From positions 1-64,000 of the forward strand of contig JAYWAC010000199.1 in NCBI GenBank assembly GCA_043782755.1: 64,000 bases of DNA, in the 5' to 3' direction. Position 1 is the stretch's first letter. Every line of letters starts with the position of its first letter. A program made the position numbers and the translations under genes. Shown here piece by piece: positions 18,904 through 26,820 of this stretch. A model generated the notes under the pieces. That model was not told the DNA's origin, ran no database searches, and worked only from the letters and a program-made list of their open reading frames with translations. This DNA is from JADJYF01 sp043782755. GTDB taxonomy: Bacteria > Pseudomonadota > Gammaproteobacteria > Ga0077536.

Positions 18904-20190
18904 TCAAGCGACCAGGCGCACTGGCAATTTGGAAATACCGGAGACATGGGTGTTGCCGATGCGATGGGCCGGCCCCGCCACTTGCAGTCTGGGCAACACC
19001 GGCAGCAAGGCCTTCAGCGCCGAGCGCAGTTCGGCACGCGCGAGGTTGGTGCCGATGCAGAAGTGCGCGCCATAGCCGAAGGCGATGTGCTCGTTGGGCG
19101 TGCGGCCGATGTCAAACCGATAGGGATCATGGAATACCGCGTCGTCGCGATTAGCAGACGGATAGAACATGCATACCGTGTCGCCGGCCTTGATGCGTGT
19201 GCCGTTCAAGTCAAAGTCCTCGGTGCAGGTGCGCAGGAAGCTCACCACCGGCGAAGTCCACCGCAGGATCTCGTCGACCGTGCTGCCGATGAGATTCGGA
19301 TCGGCGCACAATCGATCGCGCTGTGCGGGATGGTCGAGCAGGGCGACCAGGCCACCGACCGTGGCATTGCGCGTGGTGTCGTTGCCGGCCGCGATCAAGA
19401 CGAACAGATAGCCGATCAGTTGTTGATCGTTCATGAGCTTGCCCTGTACGCGGGCCGTCACCAGGCGATTGATGAAATCCGACGGTCCGCCGCCCGGCTT
19501 GCGATGTTCGCGAATCAAGTTCTCGAGATACTCACGGAATTCATTGGACTGCCGCTCGGAAGCCTGCACAGGCGTTTCGCCGGGCAGCATGTGTTCGGGT
19601 TCGACTTCGCCGATCACGGCGCTCGACCATACCAGGATCTGACGCCAGTCATCGGGCGCGAGGCCCATGATCTCGCCGGTCGCGGCGAGCGGCAGCTTGC
19701 AAGCGAGTTCGCGCACGAAGTCGACCGTGCCACGCGCCGCGAGACTCGCCATCAACTCGCCAGTGAACTGCGCGGCCAGGGTGTCGAAGTGTGCCGCCAT
19801 GGCACGCATGCAGCCCTGGGTGAAAGCGCCACTGGAAGCCTTCCGCGTCTGACGATGACGCGGGTCGTCCATGAAGACCAGATCCGGCGGCTCATAGGGA
19901 TCCCAGCCGCGCTCGGTGCCGAAGGCATCGACGCCACCGCGCCCGAGCTCAACTTCATGCTTCAAGGTCAGACGCAGGCGCGGCCCCCCATTGATAAAGA
20001 CGCGCGGGTGACCGGAGATGGTCATCACATCGGCATGGCGCGTGATAGCCCAGAACGGCTCGACGTCGTCGCGTTCATACCAATGGATGGGCGCTTCCTG
20101 ACGAAGCAGATCCCAGGCCGCCCACGGAAAGCCACGCTCCGCATAGAGACTGGGCGTGTGTATGTCGATGGTCTTGAGATCGAGAGCCAT
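18904..20190 (-). CDS. Cytochrome P450
   Basis: A 428-aa soluble bacterial P450. The I-helix oxygen-activation motif AGNDTTR is at about residues 266-272, the K-helix ExxR as EILR (about 305), and the heme loop FGYGAHFCIG places the proximal ligand at Cys378. There is no membrane anchor and no fused reductase. Length and motifs match CYP families that hydroxylate terpenoids, fatty acids or steroids, but the CYP family cannot be fixed by eye. The ATG at 20190 has a strong AGGGAGGAG ribosome site. It is the first gene of an operon with the quinohemoprotein and HyuAB. No ferredoxin or ferredoxin reductase is encoded nearby, so electrons must come from elsewhere. Confidence 0.95.
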   Translation of the reverse strand: MALDLKTIDIHTPSLYAERGFPWAAWDLLRQEAPIHWYERDDVEPFWAITRHADVMTISGHPRVFINGGPRLRLTLKHEVELGRGGVDAFGTERGWDPYEPPDLVFMDDPRHRQTRKASSGAFTQGCMRAMAAHFDTLAAQFTGELMASLAARGTVDFVRELACKLPLAATGEIMGLAPDDWRQILVWSSAVIGEVEPEHMLPGETPVQASERQSNEFREYLENLIREHRKPGGGPSDFINRLVTARVQGKLMNDQQLIGYLFVLIAAGNDTTRNATVGGLVALLDHPAQRDRLCADPNLIGSTVDEILRWTSPVVSFLRTCTEDFDLNGTRIKAGDTVCMFYPSANRDDAVFHDPYRFDIGRTPNEHIAFGYGAHFCIGTNLARAELRSALKALLPVLPRLQVAGPAHRIGNTHVSGISKLPVRLVA

Positions 20191-20317
20191 GCCGTCGCTC
20201 CTCCCTAAATTGTGCTTGCACGTTCGAAGGCACTGGACGGATGGAGATCCGTCAGCTCCCCGCCTTCGGGTGATGCGTCAACGGGCAACGATGCGGCTTT
20301 GATGTGGGGCTGGACTA

Positions 20318-20348
20318 TCCCCCATTGGGGTAGTCGAGCGATGGGGGA
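20318..20348. promoter_or_regulatory. Operator-like inverted repeat upstream of the P450 operon
   Basis: TCCCCCAT (20318-20325) and ATGGGGGA (20341-20348) form perfect 8-bp arms 15 bp apart. The left arm is itself part of a near-palindrome, CCCCCATTGGGG (20319-20330). It lies about 130-160 bp upstream of the P450 start. Two overlapping dyads of this kind suit a dimeric activator or repressor. No regulator gene adjoins, so the binding protein is unknown. Confidence 0.4.
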
Positions 20349-20492
20349 GATATCTGGCGAGAATCGGATACCGTTCTTGGCAAGGCTTGCGGATCGCCCT
20401 TACGGGGAGTAACTGCTCAGATCGCTGGATGGATCTAATGATATGGCCGTAGAGGATCAAATGTTATCGACGCTAGTTATCTATAAATTTAT

Positions 20493-20504
20493 TCCTGTAC
20501 AGGA
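20493..20504. promoter_or_regulatory. 12-bp perfect palindrome TCCTGTACAGGA
   Basis: A perfect 12-bp palindrome inside the AT-richer part of the gap. Its core CTGTACAG resembles sites of several dimeric regulators, but no match to a specific one can be claimed. It may be regulatory or chance. Confidence 0.25.
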
Positions 20505-20818
20505 GTATAGAGACATTGGCTTTCGACTGATTTTCTCGTTTTAGTCGGCATCTCGTTGATTAAATTTCCCGTACGAGCTGAATCATTTCTATCTCCGAAA
20601 ACGCGTCTCGAATGGTGTTGAACAGGAATATCGATGAAGGGGCGTGGCAGAGTCATAGCCCTGAGATCCAATCCTTGCGGTACACGGATGGCCCCGTCCC
20701 GACCTGGGCCAGGGTCAACTGCAAATCACAAGTAGCGAAATGAAGAAGCGAGAGGGTGGCAAGGGTCCCCCTACCCTCACCCGATCAACTCAATACGTCT
20801 GCAAGCTCGCTGGCGAGC

Positions 20819-22804
20819 TCAGTCCTGAGATGCCAGGCCGACCAGCACGGTGCCGCCCTGGACGGTATCGCCGACCGCGACACCGAGGCTTGTCACGACG
20901 CCATCGCGGGGCGCACAGAGGGTGTGCACGAGCTTCATGGCTTCGAGAATTGCGACCGGCATCCCGGCGCTGACGACCTGCCCGACTTTGACCAGCAAGC
21001 CGGTGACGATGCCCGGCAGCGCCGCTCGCACATCGTCCGCCGCGTGGCTGAGGTCGCTGTCGGCGGCGCGGGCTCGCAGCGCCGATAACACGCGCAAGCG
21101 CAGCCACTGACCCGCGCACCACAGAGTGACCTCGTCCGCTGCACGACGGACCTGGTAGCGCCGCGCGCCACACAGCAAAACCAGCCCCCCCTGCTCGGCC
21201 TCATAGCGCCGCACATGGTCGTCCAAATGACATTCGACGACGCGCTCACTGCGACAGATCAGCACCACATCGCGACGCATCTCGCCCTCGGCGACCTGCA
21301 CGGCAAAACTCGCCGGACGCCCGGCTTGTGTGGTCAGCCGCAGGCCCTGACCGGCGTCCAGCGGACGGTCGGAGGCGTGGCGGGCGACCTCATGGAAATA
21401 CCAGGCAGCGGCCGCCGCGCCCAGACGTTCGAGCTGTAGGTGGATGGCAGGCTGCCAGCCCGTCGGGAAGGCATCGGTGAGAAAGCCCGTGGTCAATATT
21501 TCGTCAAAGGCAGGCAGGTCGAGAATGGCCGCCAGCCAGGCCTGGTTGGTCTGCACGCCCTCGATGCGCATGCTCTGCACGCCGAGACGCAAGCGCTGCA
21601 CGGCCGCTTCGCGCGTGCCGCCGAGCGCGATGAGCTTGGCCAACATCGAATCGTAATGCGGCGTGACCTCGCTCTCGGCGTCGATGCCACTGTCGACCCG
21701 CAAGCCCGGCAGGTCCGGCTCGGCGTAGGCCAACAGCGGCCCGCAGGAGCTTTGGTAGTCCTTGTCCGGCACTTCGGCATTGATGCGTGCTTCCAATGCC
21801 CAGCCGCTGCGGTGGATCTGATCCTGCGTGAAAGGCAGCGACTCACCGAGCGCGCTGCGAATCTGGGCTTCGACCAGATCGACGCCGGTAGTCAGCTCCG
21901 TGACCGGGTGCTCGACCTGCAAGCGCGTATTCATTTCAAGGAAATAAGGTCCATCACCACGCTCGGCATCCAGCACGAATTCGACTGTGCCGGCCGAGTC
22001 GTAGGCGATCGCATGGCCAAGCGCCAGCGCGGCCTCAAACAAACGCGCGCGTACCATTTCACTCAGATGATGGGCCGGCGCTTCTTCGATGACCTTCTGA
22101 TAATTGCGTTGTATCGAGCATTCGCGTTCAAACAGATGCACCAGCGCACCGTGGCGATCGCCCAGCAACTGCACTTCGAGATGTCGAGGACGTGTAATAC
22201 AGCGCTCGAGCAGCATGCGCTCGTCACCAAACGCCGCGCGTGCTTCAGCGCGGGCCGTGGCGAGCTGGCTGGCGAATTCATGGTGCGCATCGACGCGGCG
22301 CAAGCCCTTGCCGCCGCCACCGGCGCTGGCTTTGATCAGGAGCGGATAACCGAGCAGTTCGGCCTCGGCGGCCAAACGCGCAGCGCTTTGCTCGTCGCCG
22401 TCGTAGCCGGGGACACAGGCAACACCTGCTGCGCGCGCTAGACGCTTGCTTTCGATCTTCGAGCCCATGCGCGCGATGGCGTCGCGATGCGGCCCGATGA
22501 AGACGATGCCGGCTGCTGCACAGGCGTCGATCAATTCGAGTTTCTCCGACAGGAAGCCATAGCCGGGGTGGATGGCCTGCGCGCCGCTAGCGACGGCGGC
22601 CTCGATAATCGCCTGGGCATTGAGATAGGACTCACGCGCCGGTGCCGGCCCGATGCGCACCGCGCTGTCGGCCTCGCGCACATGGCGGGCGTTGCTATCA
22701 GCATCGGAATAGACAGCGATGGCGTGGATGCCGAGCTTGCGACAGCTGCGAATTACGCGGCAGGCAATCTCGCCACGATTGGCGATGAGCAGGCGACTGA
22801 ACAT
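20819..22804 (-). CDS. Acyl-CoA carboxylase biotin carboxylase/BCCP subunit
   Basis: A 661-aa subunit joining biotin carboxylase and biotin carrier domains, as in 3-methylcrotonyl-CoA (LiuD/MccA) and geranyl-CoA (AtuF) carboxylases. Seen are the N-terminal NRGEIACRVIRSCR, the ATP-grasp loop ASAGGGGKGLRRV, the metal site EMNTRLQVEHPVTE, and the C-terminal biotinylation motif EAMKLVH with Lys624; Leu replaces the more usual Met after the lysine. It begins 6 bp after the carboxyltransferase gene stops, so the two are coupled. It carboxylates biotin with ATP and bicarbonate for transfer to an acyl-CoA. Which acyl-CoA is not decided. Confidence 0.92.
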   Translation of the reverse strand: MFSRLLIANRGEIACRVIRSCRKLGIHAIAVYSDADSNARHVREADSAVRIGPAPARESYLNAQAIIEAAVASGAQAIHPGYGFLSEKLELIDACAAAGIVFIGPHRDAIARMGSKIESKRLARAAGVACVPGYDGDEQSAARLAAEAELLGYPLLIKASAGGGGKGLRRVDAHHEFASQLATARAEARAAFGDERMLLERCITRPRHLEVQLLGDRHGALVHLFERECSIQRNYQKVIEEAPAHHLSEMVRARLFEAALALGHAIAYDSAGTVEFVLDAERGDGPYFLEMNTRLQVEHPVTELTTGVDLVEAQIRSALGESLPFTQDQIHRSGWALEARINAEVPDKDYQSSCGPLLAYAEPDLPGLRVDSGIDAESEVTPHYDSMLAKLIALGGTREAAVQRLRLGVQSMRIEGVQTNQAWLAAILDLPAFDEILTTGFLTDAFPTGWQPAIHLQLERLGAAAAAWYFHEVARHASDRPLDAGQGLRLTTQAGRPASFAVQVAEGEMRRDVVLICRSERVVECHLDDHVRRYEAEQGGLVLLCGARRYQVRRAADEVTLWCAGQWLRLRVLSALRARAADSDLSHAADDVRAALPGIVTGLLVKVGQVVSAGMPVAILEAMKLVHTLCAPRDGVVTSLGVAVGDTVQGGTVLVGLASQD

Positions 22805-22810
22805 CGCGCT

Positions 22811-24403
22811 TTACATCCGATAAACCGGGCTAGGGCCTTCAAAACGCGGCGTGCTGGCGTCGGCCAATTCCAGGCAGATGCCGAGCACGTCGCGGGTTTG
22901 GCCAGGCTCGATGATGCCGTCGTCCCACAGCCGCGCGGTGGCGTAGTACGGATCGCTCTGGGTGTCGAACTGTTGGCGAGTCTGGGCCTCGAGTTCCGCC
23001 AGCGCGGCCTCATCGGCATCGCCCTTCAAAGACGCCCGCCTGAGATCGAGGAGCACATTGCTGGCGACATCGGCGCTCATGGTCGCGATGCGACTGTTCG
23101 GCCAGGTGAACAGGAAACGTGGCGCGAATCCGCGCCCGCTCATGCCGTAGTTACCGGCCCCGTAGCTGCCGCCGATCATGACGGTGAAACGCGGTACGCG
23201 CGCTGTGGCCATGGCATAGACCAGCTTGGCTGAATGCTTGGCGATGCCGCCGCGCTCGGCTTCGGTGCCGACCATGAAGCCGGTGATGTTCTGTAGGAAC
23301 AGCAGCGGAATACGTCGCTGATTACACAGCTCGATAAAATGCGCGCCCTTCAAGGACGACTCCGAGAACAGCACACCGTTGTTGGCGAGAATGCCGACCG
23401 GATAGCCGTGTACATGGGCGAAGGTGCAGATAAGAGTAGCGCCGTATTCCGGCTTGAATTCCTGCATTTCGCTGGCGTCGACCAGGCGCGCGATCACTTC
23501 GCGCACATCGTAGGGCTGCTTGAGATCGGTGCCGACGATGCCGCCGATCTCGGCGGCGTCGAACTTCGGCGCGCGTACCGCCTGACGCGTGGCGTGGCCC
23601 GCGCGCGGCCAATTCAGATGGGCGACGATATCGCGCAGCTTGGCCAGCGCCTCATGTTCATTCATGGCGAGATAATCGGTGACACCCGAGACCCGCGCAT
23701 GCATGGCCGCGCCACCCAAGGTTTCGCCATCAACCACTTCGCCGATCGCGGCCTTGACGATGGGCGGACCACCGAGATGAATGCGGCCAGTGCCGTCGAC
23801 CATCACCGACTCGTCGGACAAGGCCGGAATATAGGCGCCGCCCGCCGTGCAGCCGCCAAACACCGCAGACAACTGCGGCAGGCCATCGGCGCTCATGCGG
23901 CACTGGTGATAGAAGGTCGTGCCGAAGTGGCCGTAGTCGGGAAAGACGCGGTCCTGCTCGGGCAGAAACGCGCCGCCGCAATCGACCAGGTAAAGACAGG
24001 GCAGGCGATTTTCCCAGGCGACCTCCTGGGCGCGCACGTGTTTGCGCACGGTCTCGGCGAAGAAGCTGCCACCCTTCACCGTCGCGTCGTTGGCAATCAA
24101 CATGCAGGGCACGCCGCTGACGCGACCGATGCCGGTCACCACGCCGGCCGCCGGCACCTCGTTACCATACAGACCGAAGCCCGCCAGTGCCGACAATTCG
24201 AGAAAGGGACTACCGGCGTCGAGTAAGAGATCGATACGATCGCGCACCGGCAACTTGCCGCGCTCGAGATGACGTGCGCGCAACTTCTCGCCGCCGCCTG
24301 CGATAGCCCAGGCCATGCGCTCACGCAATTGCTCTAACAGCGTCGCATAGCTTGCGGCATTGCGCGTGAAGGTCTGCGCACGAACGTCGATACGGCTGAT
24401 CAT
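22811..24403 (-). CDS. Acyl-CoA carboxylase carboxyltransferase subunit (methylcrotonyl-/geranyl-CoA type)
   Basis: A 530-aa beta subunit with two crotonase-like halves. Recognisable segments are VDCGGAFLPEQDRVFPD, GGCTAGGAYIPALSDE, the CoA-side NNGVLFSESSLKGAHFIE, the strongly conserved LLFLQNITGFMVGTEAERGG and GGSYGAGNYGMSGRGF. These match the MCC/GCC subgroup rather than propionyl-CoA carboxylase. The start is the ATG at 24403, since the frame upstream to 24451 has no ribosome site. It is divergent from an acyl-CoA dehydrogenase gene 88 bp away, as expected for a leucine- or acyclic-terpene-type pathway where dehydrogenation precedes carboxylation. The rest of a liu or atu set is not present. 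Confidence 0.92.
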   Translation of the reverse strand: MISRIDVRAQTFTRNAASYATLLEQLRERMAWAIAGGGEKLRARHLERGKLPVRDRIDLLLDAGSPFLELSALAGFGLYGNEVPAAGVVTGIGRVSGVPCMLIANDATVKGGSFFAETVRKHVRAQEVAWENRLPCLYLVDCGGAFLPEQDRVFPDYGHFGTTFYHQCRMSADGLPQLSAVFGGCTAGGAYIPALSDESVMVDGTGRIHLGGPPIVKAAIGEVVDGETLGGAAMHARVSGVTDYLAMNEHEALAKLRDIVAHLNWPRAGHATRQAVRAPKFDAAEIGGIVGTDLKQPYDVREVIARLVDASEMQEFKPEYGATLICTFAHVHGYPVGILANNGVLFSESSLKGAHFIELCNQRRIPLLFLQNITGFMVGTEAERGGIAKHSAKLVYAMATARVPRFTVMIGGSYGAGNYGMSGRGFAPRFLFTWPNSRIATMSADVASNVLLDLRRASLKGDADEAALAELEAQTRQQFDTQSDPYYATARLWDDGIIEPGQTRDVLGICLELADASTPRFEGPSPVYRM

Positions 24404-24491
24404 TGAGTAACGCAGTGTTCGATTGACACGAGGGTGAATGCGCCTGGACACTGCCTAAGGATTTTAGGAATTGCAAGCTTCGGAGTCTTCG

Positions 24492-25661
24492 ATGACAGTT
24501 GATCACAGTAGCGCCGCCTGGCCTTATTTCAGCGCCGAACACGAGATGCTGCGCACGACTCTGCGTCGCTTCATTGCCGAGCGCGTCTTGCCACACGCCG
24601 ATGCCTGGGAAGAAGCTGGCATGGTGCCGCGCGAGATCCTGCGCGAGATGGGTTCTTTAGGTCTGCTCGGCATCCGCTACTCAGCGCAATATGGCGGCAG
24701 TGAGATGGATACGCTCGCCACCGCCTTGCTCGCCGAGGAACTCGGTCGCTCTTCCTATGGCGGTTATGCTGTCACGGTGCTGGTGCACACCGACATGGCG
24801 AGCCCGCATCTGCATCATGCCGGCAATAAAGAACAGCTCGCGCGCTACATGCCCGACATCATCGCCGGCAAGCGCATCGCGGCAGTCGCCATGACCGAGG
24901 CCGATGCCGGCTCTGATCTGGCCGGCATGCGTACCACCGCGCGTCGCGCAGGTGACGAGTGGGTATTGAATGGCGCCAAGATGTTCATCACCAACGGCGT
25001 CTATGGCGACATCTATTTCGTCGCTGCCAAGACTGGCGCGCCGGGCCGCAATCGCGACATCTCGATGTTCATCGTCGAGAAGGGCACGCCGGGCTTCAGC
25101 GTCGCACGCCCATTGAAGAAGCATGGCTGGCTGTCCAGCGACACGGCCGAGCTCCATTTCGACAATTGCCGCATTCCGGTCGCCAATCTGCTCGGCGAAG
25201 AGAACCGTGGTTTCTACTCCCTCATGCGCAATCTGCAGAACGAGCGCATCGTGCTGGGCGCGCAGTCCATGGGTGAAGCAGTGCGCGCCATCGAGCTCGC
25301 CGTGGAATGGACCACCCAGCGCCAGGCTTTCGGCAGCACCTTGTGGGACAAACAAACCATCCGCCAGCGCCTTGCAATGCGCAGTGCCCAAGTCGAAGCC
25401 TGTCGCTCGCTGATCTTCAATACCGCCTGGCGCGATGCCCAGGGTCAACAGGTCACCAAGGAAGTGTCGATGGTCAAAGCCCTGGCCGGTACTCTGGTCA
25501 ACGAAGTGATGTACGACTGCCTGCAGTTCCACGGTGGCATGGGCTATATGCGCGAATCGGCCATCGAACGCATGACCCGCGACGCGCGCGTGCAATCCAT
25601 CGGCGGCGGCGCGACGGAGGTGATGCTGGAAGAAGTGGCCAAGCGCATGGTGCCGCCATGA
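24492..25661 (+). CDS. Acyl-CoA dehydrogenase
   Basis: A 389-aa flavoprotein that introduces the alpha,beta double bond in an acyl-CoA. Typical segments are AMTEADAGSDLAGM (FAD/substrate), NGAKMFITNG, the helix NERIVLGAQSMGEA and the C-terminal GGMGYMRESAIERMTRDA. A glutamate is present both at the usual C-terminal base position (GYMRE) and at the isovaleryl-CoA dehydrogenase-type position (QNERIV), so the base cannot be assigned by eye. The ATG at 24492 is chosen over an upstream TTG at 24471. It shares an 88-bp divergent promoter region with the carboxylase operon and likely feeds it. The ABM gene follows. Confidence 0.93.
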   Translation: MTVDHSSAAWPYFSAEHEMLRTTLRRFIAERVLPHADAWEEAGMVPREILREMGSLGLLGIRYSAQYGGSEMDTLATALLAEELGRSSYGGYAVTVLVHTDMASPHLHHAGNKEQLARYMPDIIAGKRIAAVAMTEADAGSDLAGMRTTARRAGDEWVLNGAKMFITNGVYGDIYFVAAKTGAPGRNRDISMFIVEKGTPGFSVARPLKKHGWLSSDTAELHFDNCRIPVANLLGEENRGFYSLMRNLQNERIVLGAQSMGEAVRAIELAVEWTTQRQAFGSTLWDKQTIRQRLAMRSAQVEACRSLIFNTAWRDAQGQQVTKEVSMVKALAGTLVNEVMYDCLQFHGGMGYMRESAIERMTRDARVQSIGGGATEVMLEEVAKRMVPP

Positions 25662-25713
25662 GCCATGGCTGCGTGCGTATGCTGAATCAGAACGCCAACG
25701 AAGAGGAAAAGCG

Positions 25714-26007
25714 ATGAGCTGCCAGGTGATACTCGAATTCAATGCCAAGCCCGACTGCGTGGAGAAAGTGCGCGCGTGGTTGAAAGGCGTGCTGCCCGAC
25801 ACGCGCTCCTTTGCTGGTTGCGTGACGTTGCACGTGATCCAGAACCAGGAAGACCCGACCGGTATCGTGATTGTCGAGCAATGGGACAGTCGCCAGCACT
25901 ACGAGAAATATCTCGCCTGGCGCACCGAGCGCGGCGACATGGTCGAGTTCGGCGCGATGATGGCGGGACCACCGAATATTCGCTTTTTTGATTATTTCCG
26001 AGTGTAA
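25714..26007 (+). CDS. Antibiotic-biosynthesis-monooxygenase (ABM) domain protein
   Basis: A 97-aa ferredoxin-like alpha/beta protein of the ABM/YgiN group. It has an initial strand CQVILEFNAKPD, a middle CVTLHVIQNQEDP and VIVEQWDSRQHYEKYLAWR, the usual motif order. Members act as small cofactor-free quinol or polyketide monooxygenases, or as heme-degrading or regulatory proteins. The start has GAGGAAAA 3-4 nt upstream. It follows the acyl-CoA dehydrogenase by 52 bp on the same strand. Its role is unknown. Confidence 0.8.
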   Translation: MSCQVILEFNAKPDCVEKVRAWLKGVLPDTRSFAGCVTLHVIQNQEDPTGIVIVEQWDSRQHYEKYLAWRTERGDMVEFGAMMAGPPNIRFFDYFRV

Positions 26008-26013
26008 AACCGT

Positions 26014-26058
26014 GGCGCCCTGTAGGTGCGACCATTCGCACATCCCTTGCAGGGCGCC
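26014..26058. repeat. REP-like palindrome between convergent genes
   Basis: A nested hairpin. Outer arms are GGCGCCCTG (26014-26022) and CAGGGCGCC (26050-26058). The inner dyad GTGCGA (26026-26031) and TCGCAC (26036-26041) has a 4-nt loop. It starts 6 bp after the ABM stop and ends 12 bp before the stop of the convergent cupin gene, so it can act as a bidirectional terminator. The inner part matches the other GTGCGA/TCGCAC copies in the window. Confidence 0.75.
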
Positions 26059-26070
26059 TTACCGCCTTGT

Positions 26071-26565
26071 CTACTTCTCCTGAAAATCCCCCGGCCACTT
26101 GTCGCGCCAGTCGTGCTCGAAATCGGCGACCGTCACGGCGCGCTTCAAGCTCAGATCGTCGTTCAGCAATTCGTAGATCACATCGGTCTCGCTGCGCATG
26201 CCGAAGAAGATGATGGCCTGTTCGTGGCCCGCGCCTTCGATATGTACTTCGCCTTCACCGCCGTGGGAATAGCTGCCGGCCGGCTTGACCTTCACCACTT
26301 CGCCGCCGTTGATCTGCTCACGCACGCGTAGCTCGCCTTCCAGCACCAGGGTCGAAGTGCAGGCCGCGTGGCGGTGATACATACACTGACCTTCGGCCTC
26401 GAACTTGACCAGCATGTCGGCGGTGCGCGCCGCGACATCGACGCTCAGAATCCGGTAATAGGTGCCGGGCGTGAAAAACTTGTGCCACTCGACGGTGCTG
26501 GTGTCGTATTTGAAACCTGCTTTGTCGACGCTGCTGACGGCCTGTGCGGCGGCGTTATTACTCAT
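26071..26565 (-). CDS. Cupin-domain protein (164 aa)
   Basis: A single-cupin protein. The first cupin motif is around GQCMYHRHAACTSTLVLEGEL (split by eye into YHRH and LEGELRV) and the second around GGEGEVHIEGAGHEQAII. His residues suited to a metal site are present in YHRHAA. It resembles the acetylacetone dioxygenase/ChrR-type cupins, but substrate and metal are unknown. The ATG at 26565 with GGGGAC upstream is preferred; the longer frame to 26601 only translates a REP palindrome (MCEWSH). Its leader therefore contains a REP copy. Confidence 0.78.
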   Translation of the reverse strand: MSNNAAAQAVSSVDKAGFKYDTSTVEWHKFFTPGTYYRILSVDVAARTADMLVKFEAEGQCMYHRHAACTSTLVLEGELRVREQINGGEVVKVKPAGSYSHGGEGEVHIEGAGHEQAIIFFGMRSETDVIYELLNDDLSLKRAVTVADFEHDWRDKWPGDFQEK

Positions 26566-26577
26566 AATCGTAGTCCC

Positions 26578-26661
26578 CTGTGGGTGCGACCATTCGCACA
26601 TTGAAATTGATCATCTCGGTCCCCGTTTTGGAATGAAGGTGCGAATGGTCGCACCTACACG
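26578..26661. repeat. Inverted pair of REP-like palindromes
   Basis: Two GTGCGA/TCGCAC dyads face each other: GTGCGA 26584-26589 with TCGCAC 26594-26599, and GTGCGA 26639-26644 with TCGCAC 26649-26654. Flanks CCTGTGGGTGCGACC and, on the other strand, GTGTAGGTGCGACC are related. The arrangement is like the BIME pairs known for REP sequences. It lies between the cupin start and the PQQ dehydrogenase and overlaps the cupin 5' leader. Confidence 0.75.
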
Positions 26662-26820
26662 GGTCGCGCGACGACATTCGTACGACCAGGCGCTTACCGA
26701 GAACGCTGCCTGCCATTCTAACGCCTGATCCGCCCGACGCCGCCAGATCCGTCATCGGCAGGCAGCGCCGTCACGCTCTGCTAGAGTGCCGCTACTCCAT
26801 CTTCACGGGCAGGCCACACC

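Larger units (their letters stand above)
20191..20818. other. Gene-free stretch between the P450 operon and the acyl-CoA carboxylase operon
   Basis: This is the only gap above 300 bp. No ORF in it looks protein-coding. The part at roughly 20440-20640 is clearly AT-richer than its surroundings. It contains two palindromes listed separately and should hold the promoter of the P450 operon. The strands around it both read leftward, so it also contains whatever ends the carboxylase transcript. Confidence 0.6.

Noticed and set aside
20489..20671. A 60-codon minus-strand frame in the AT-richer gap
   Set aside because: It is short, has no recognisable family and lies in what looks like regulatory sequence.
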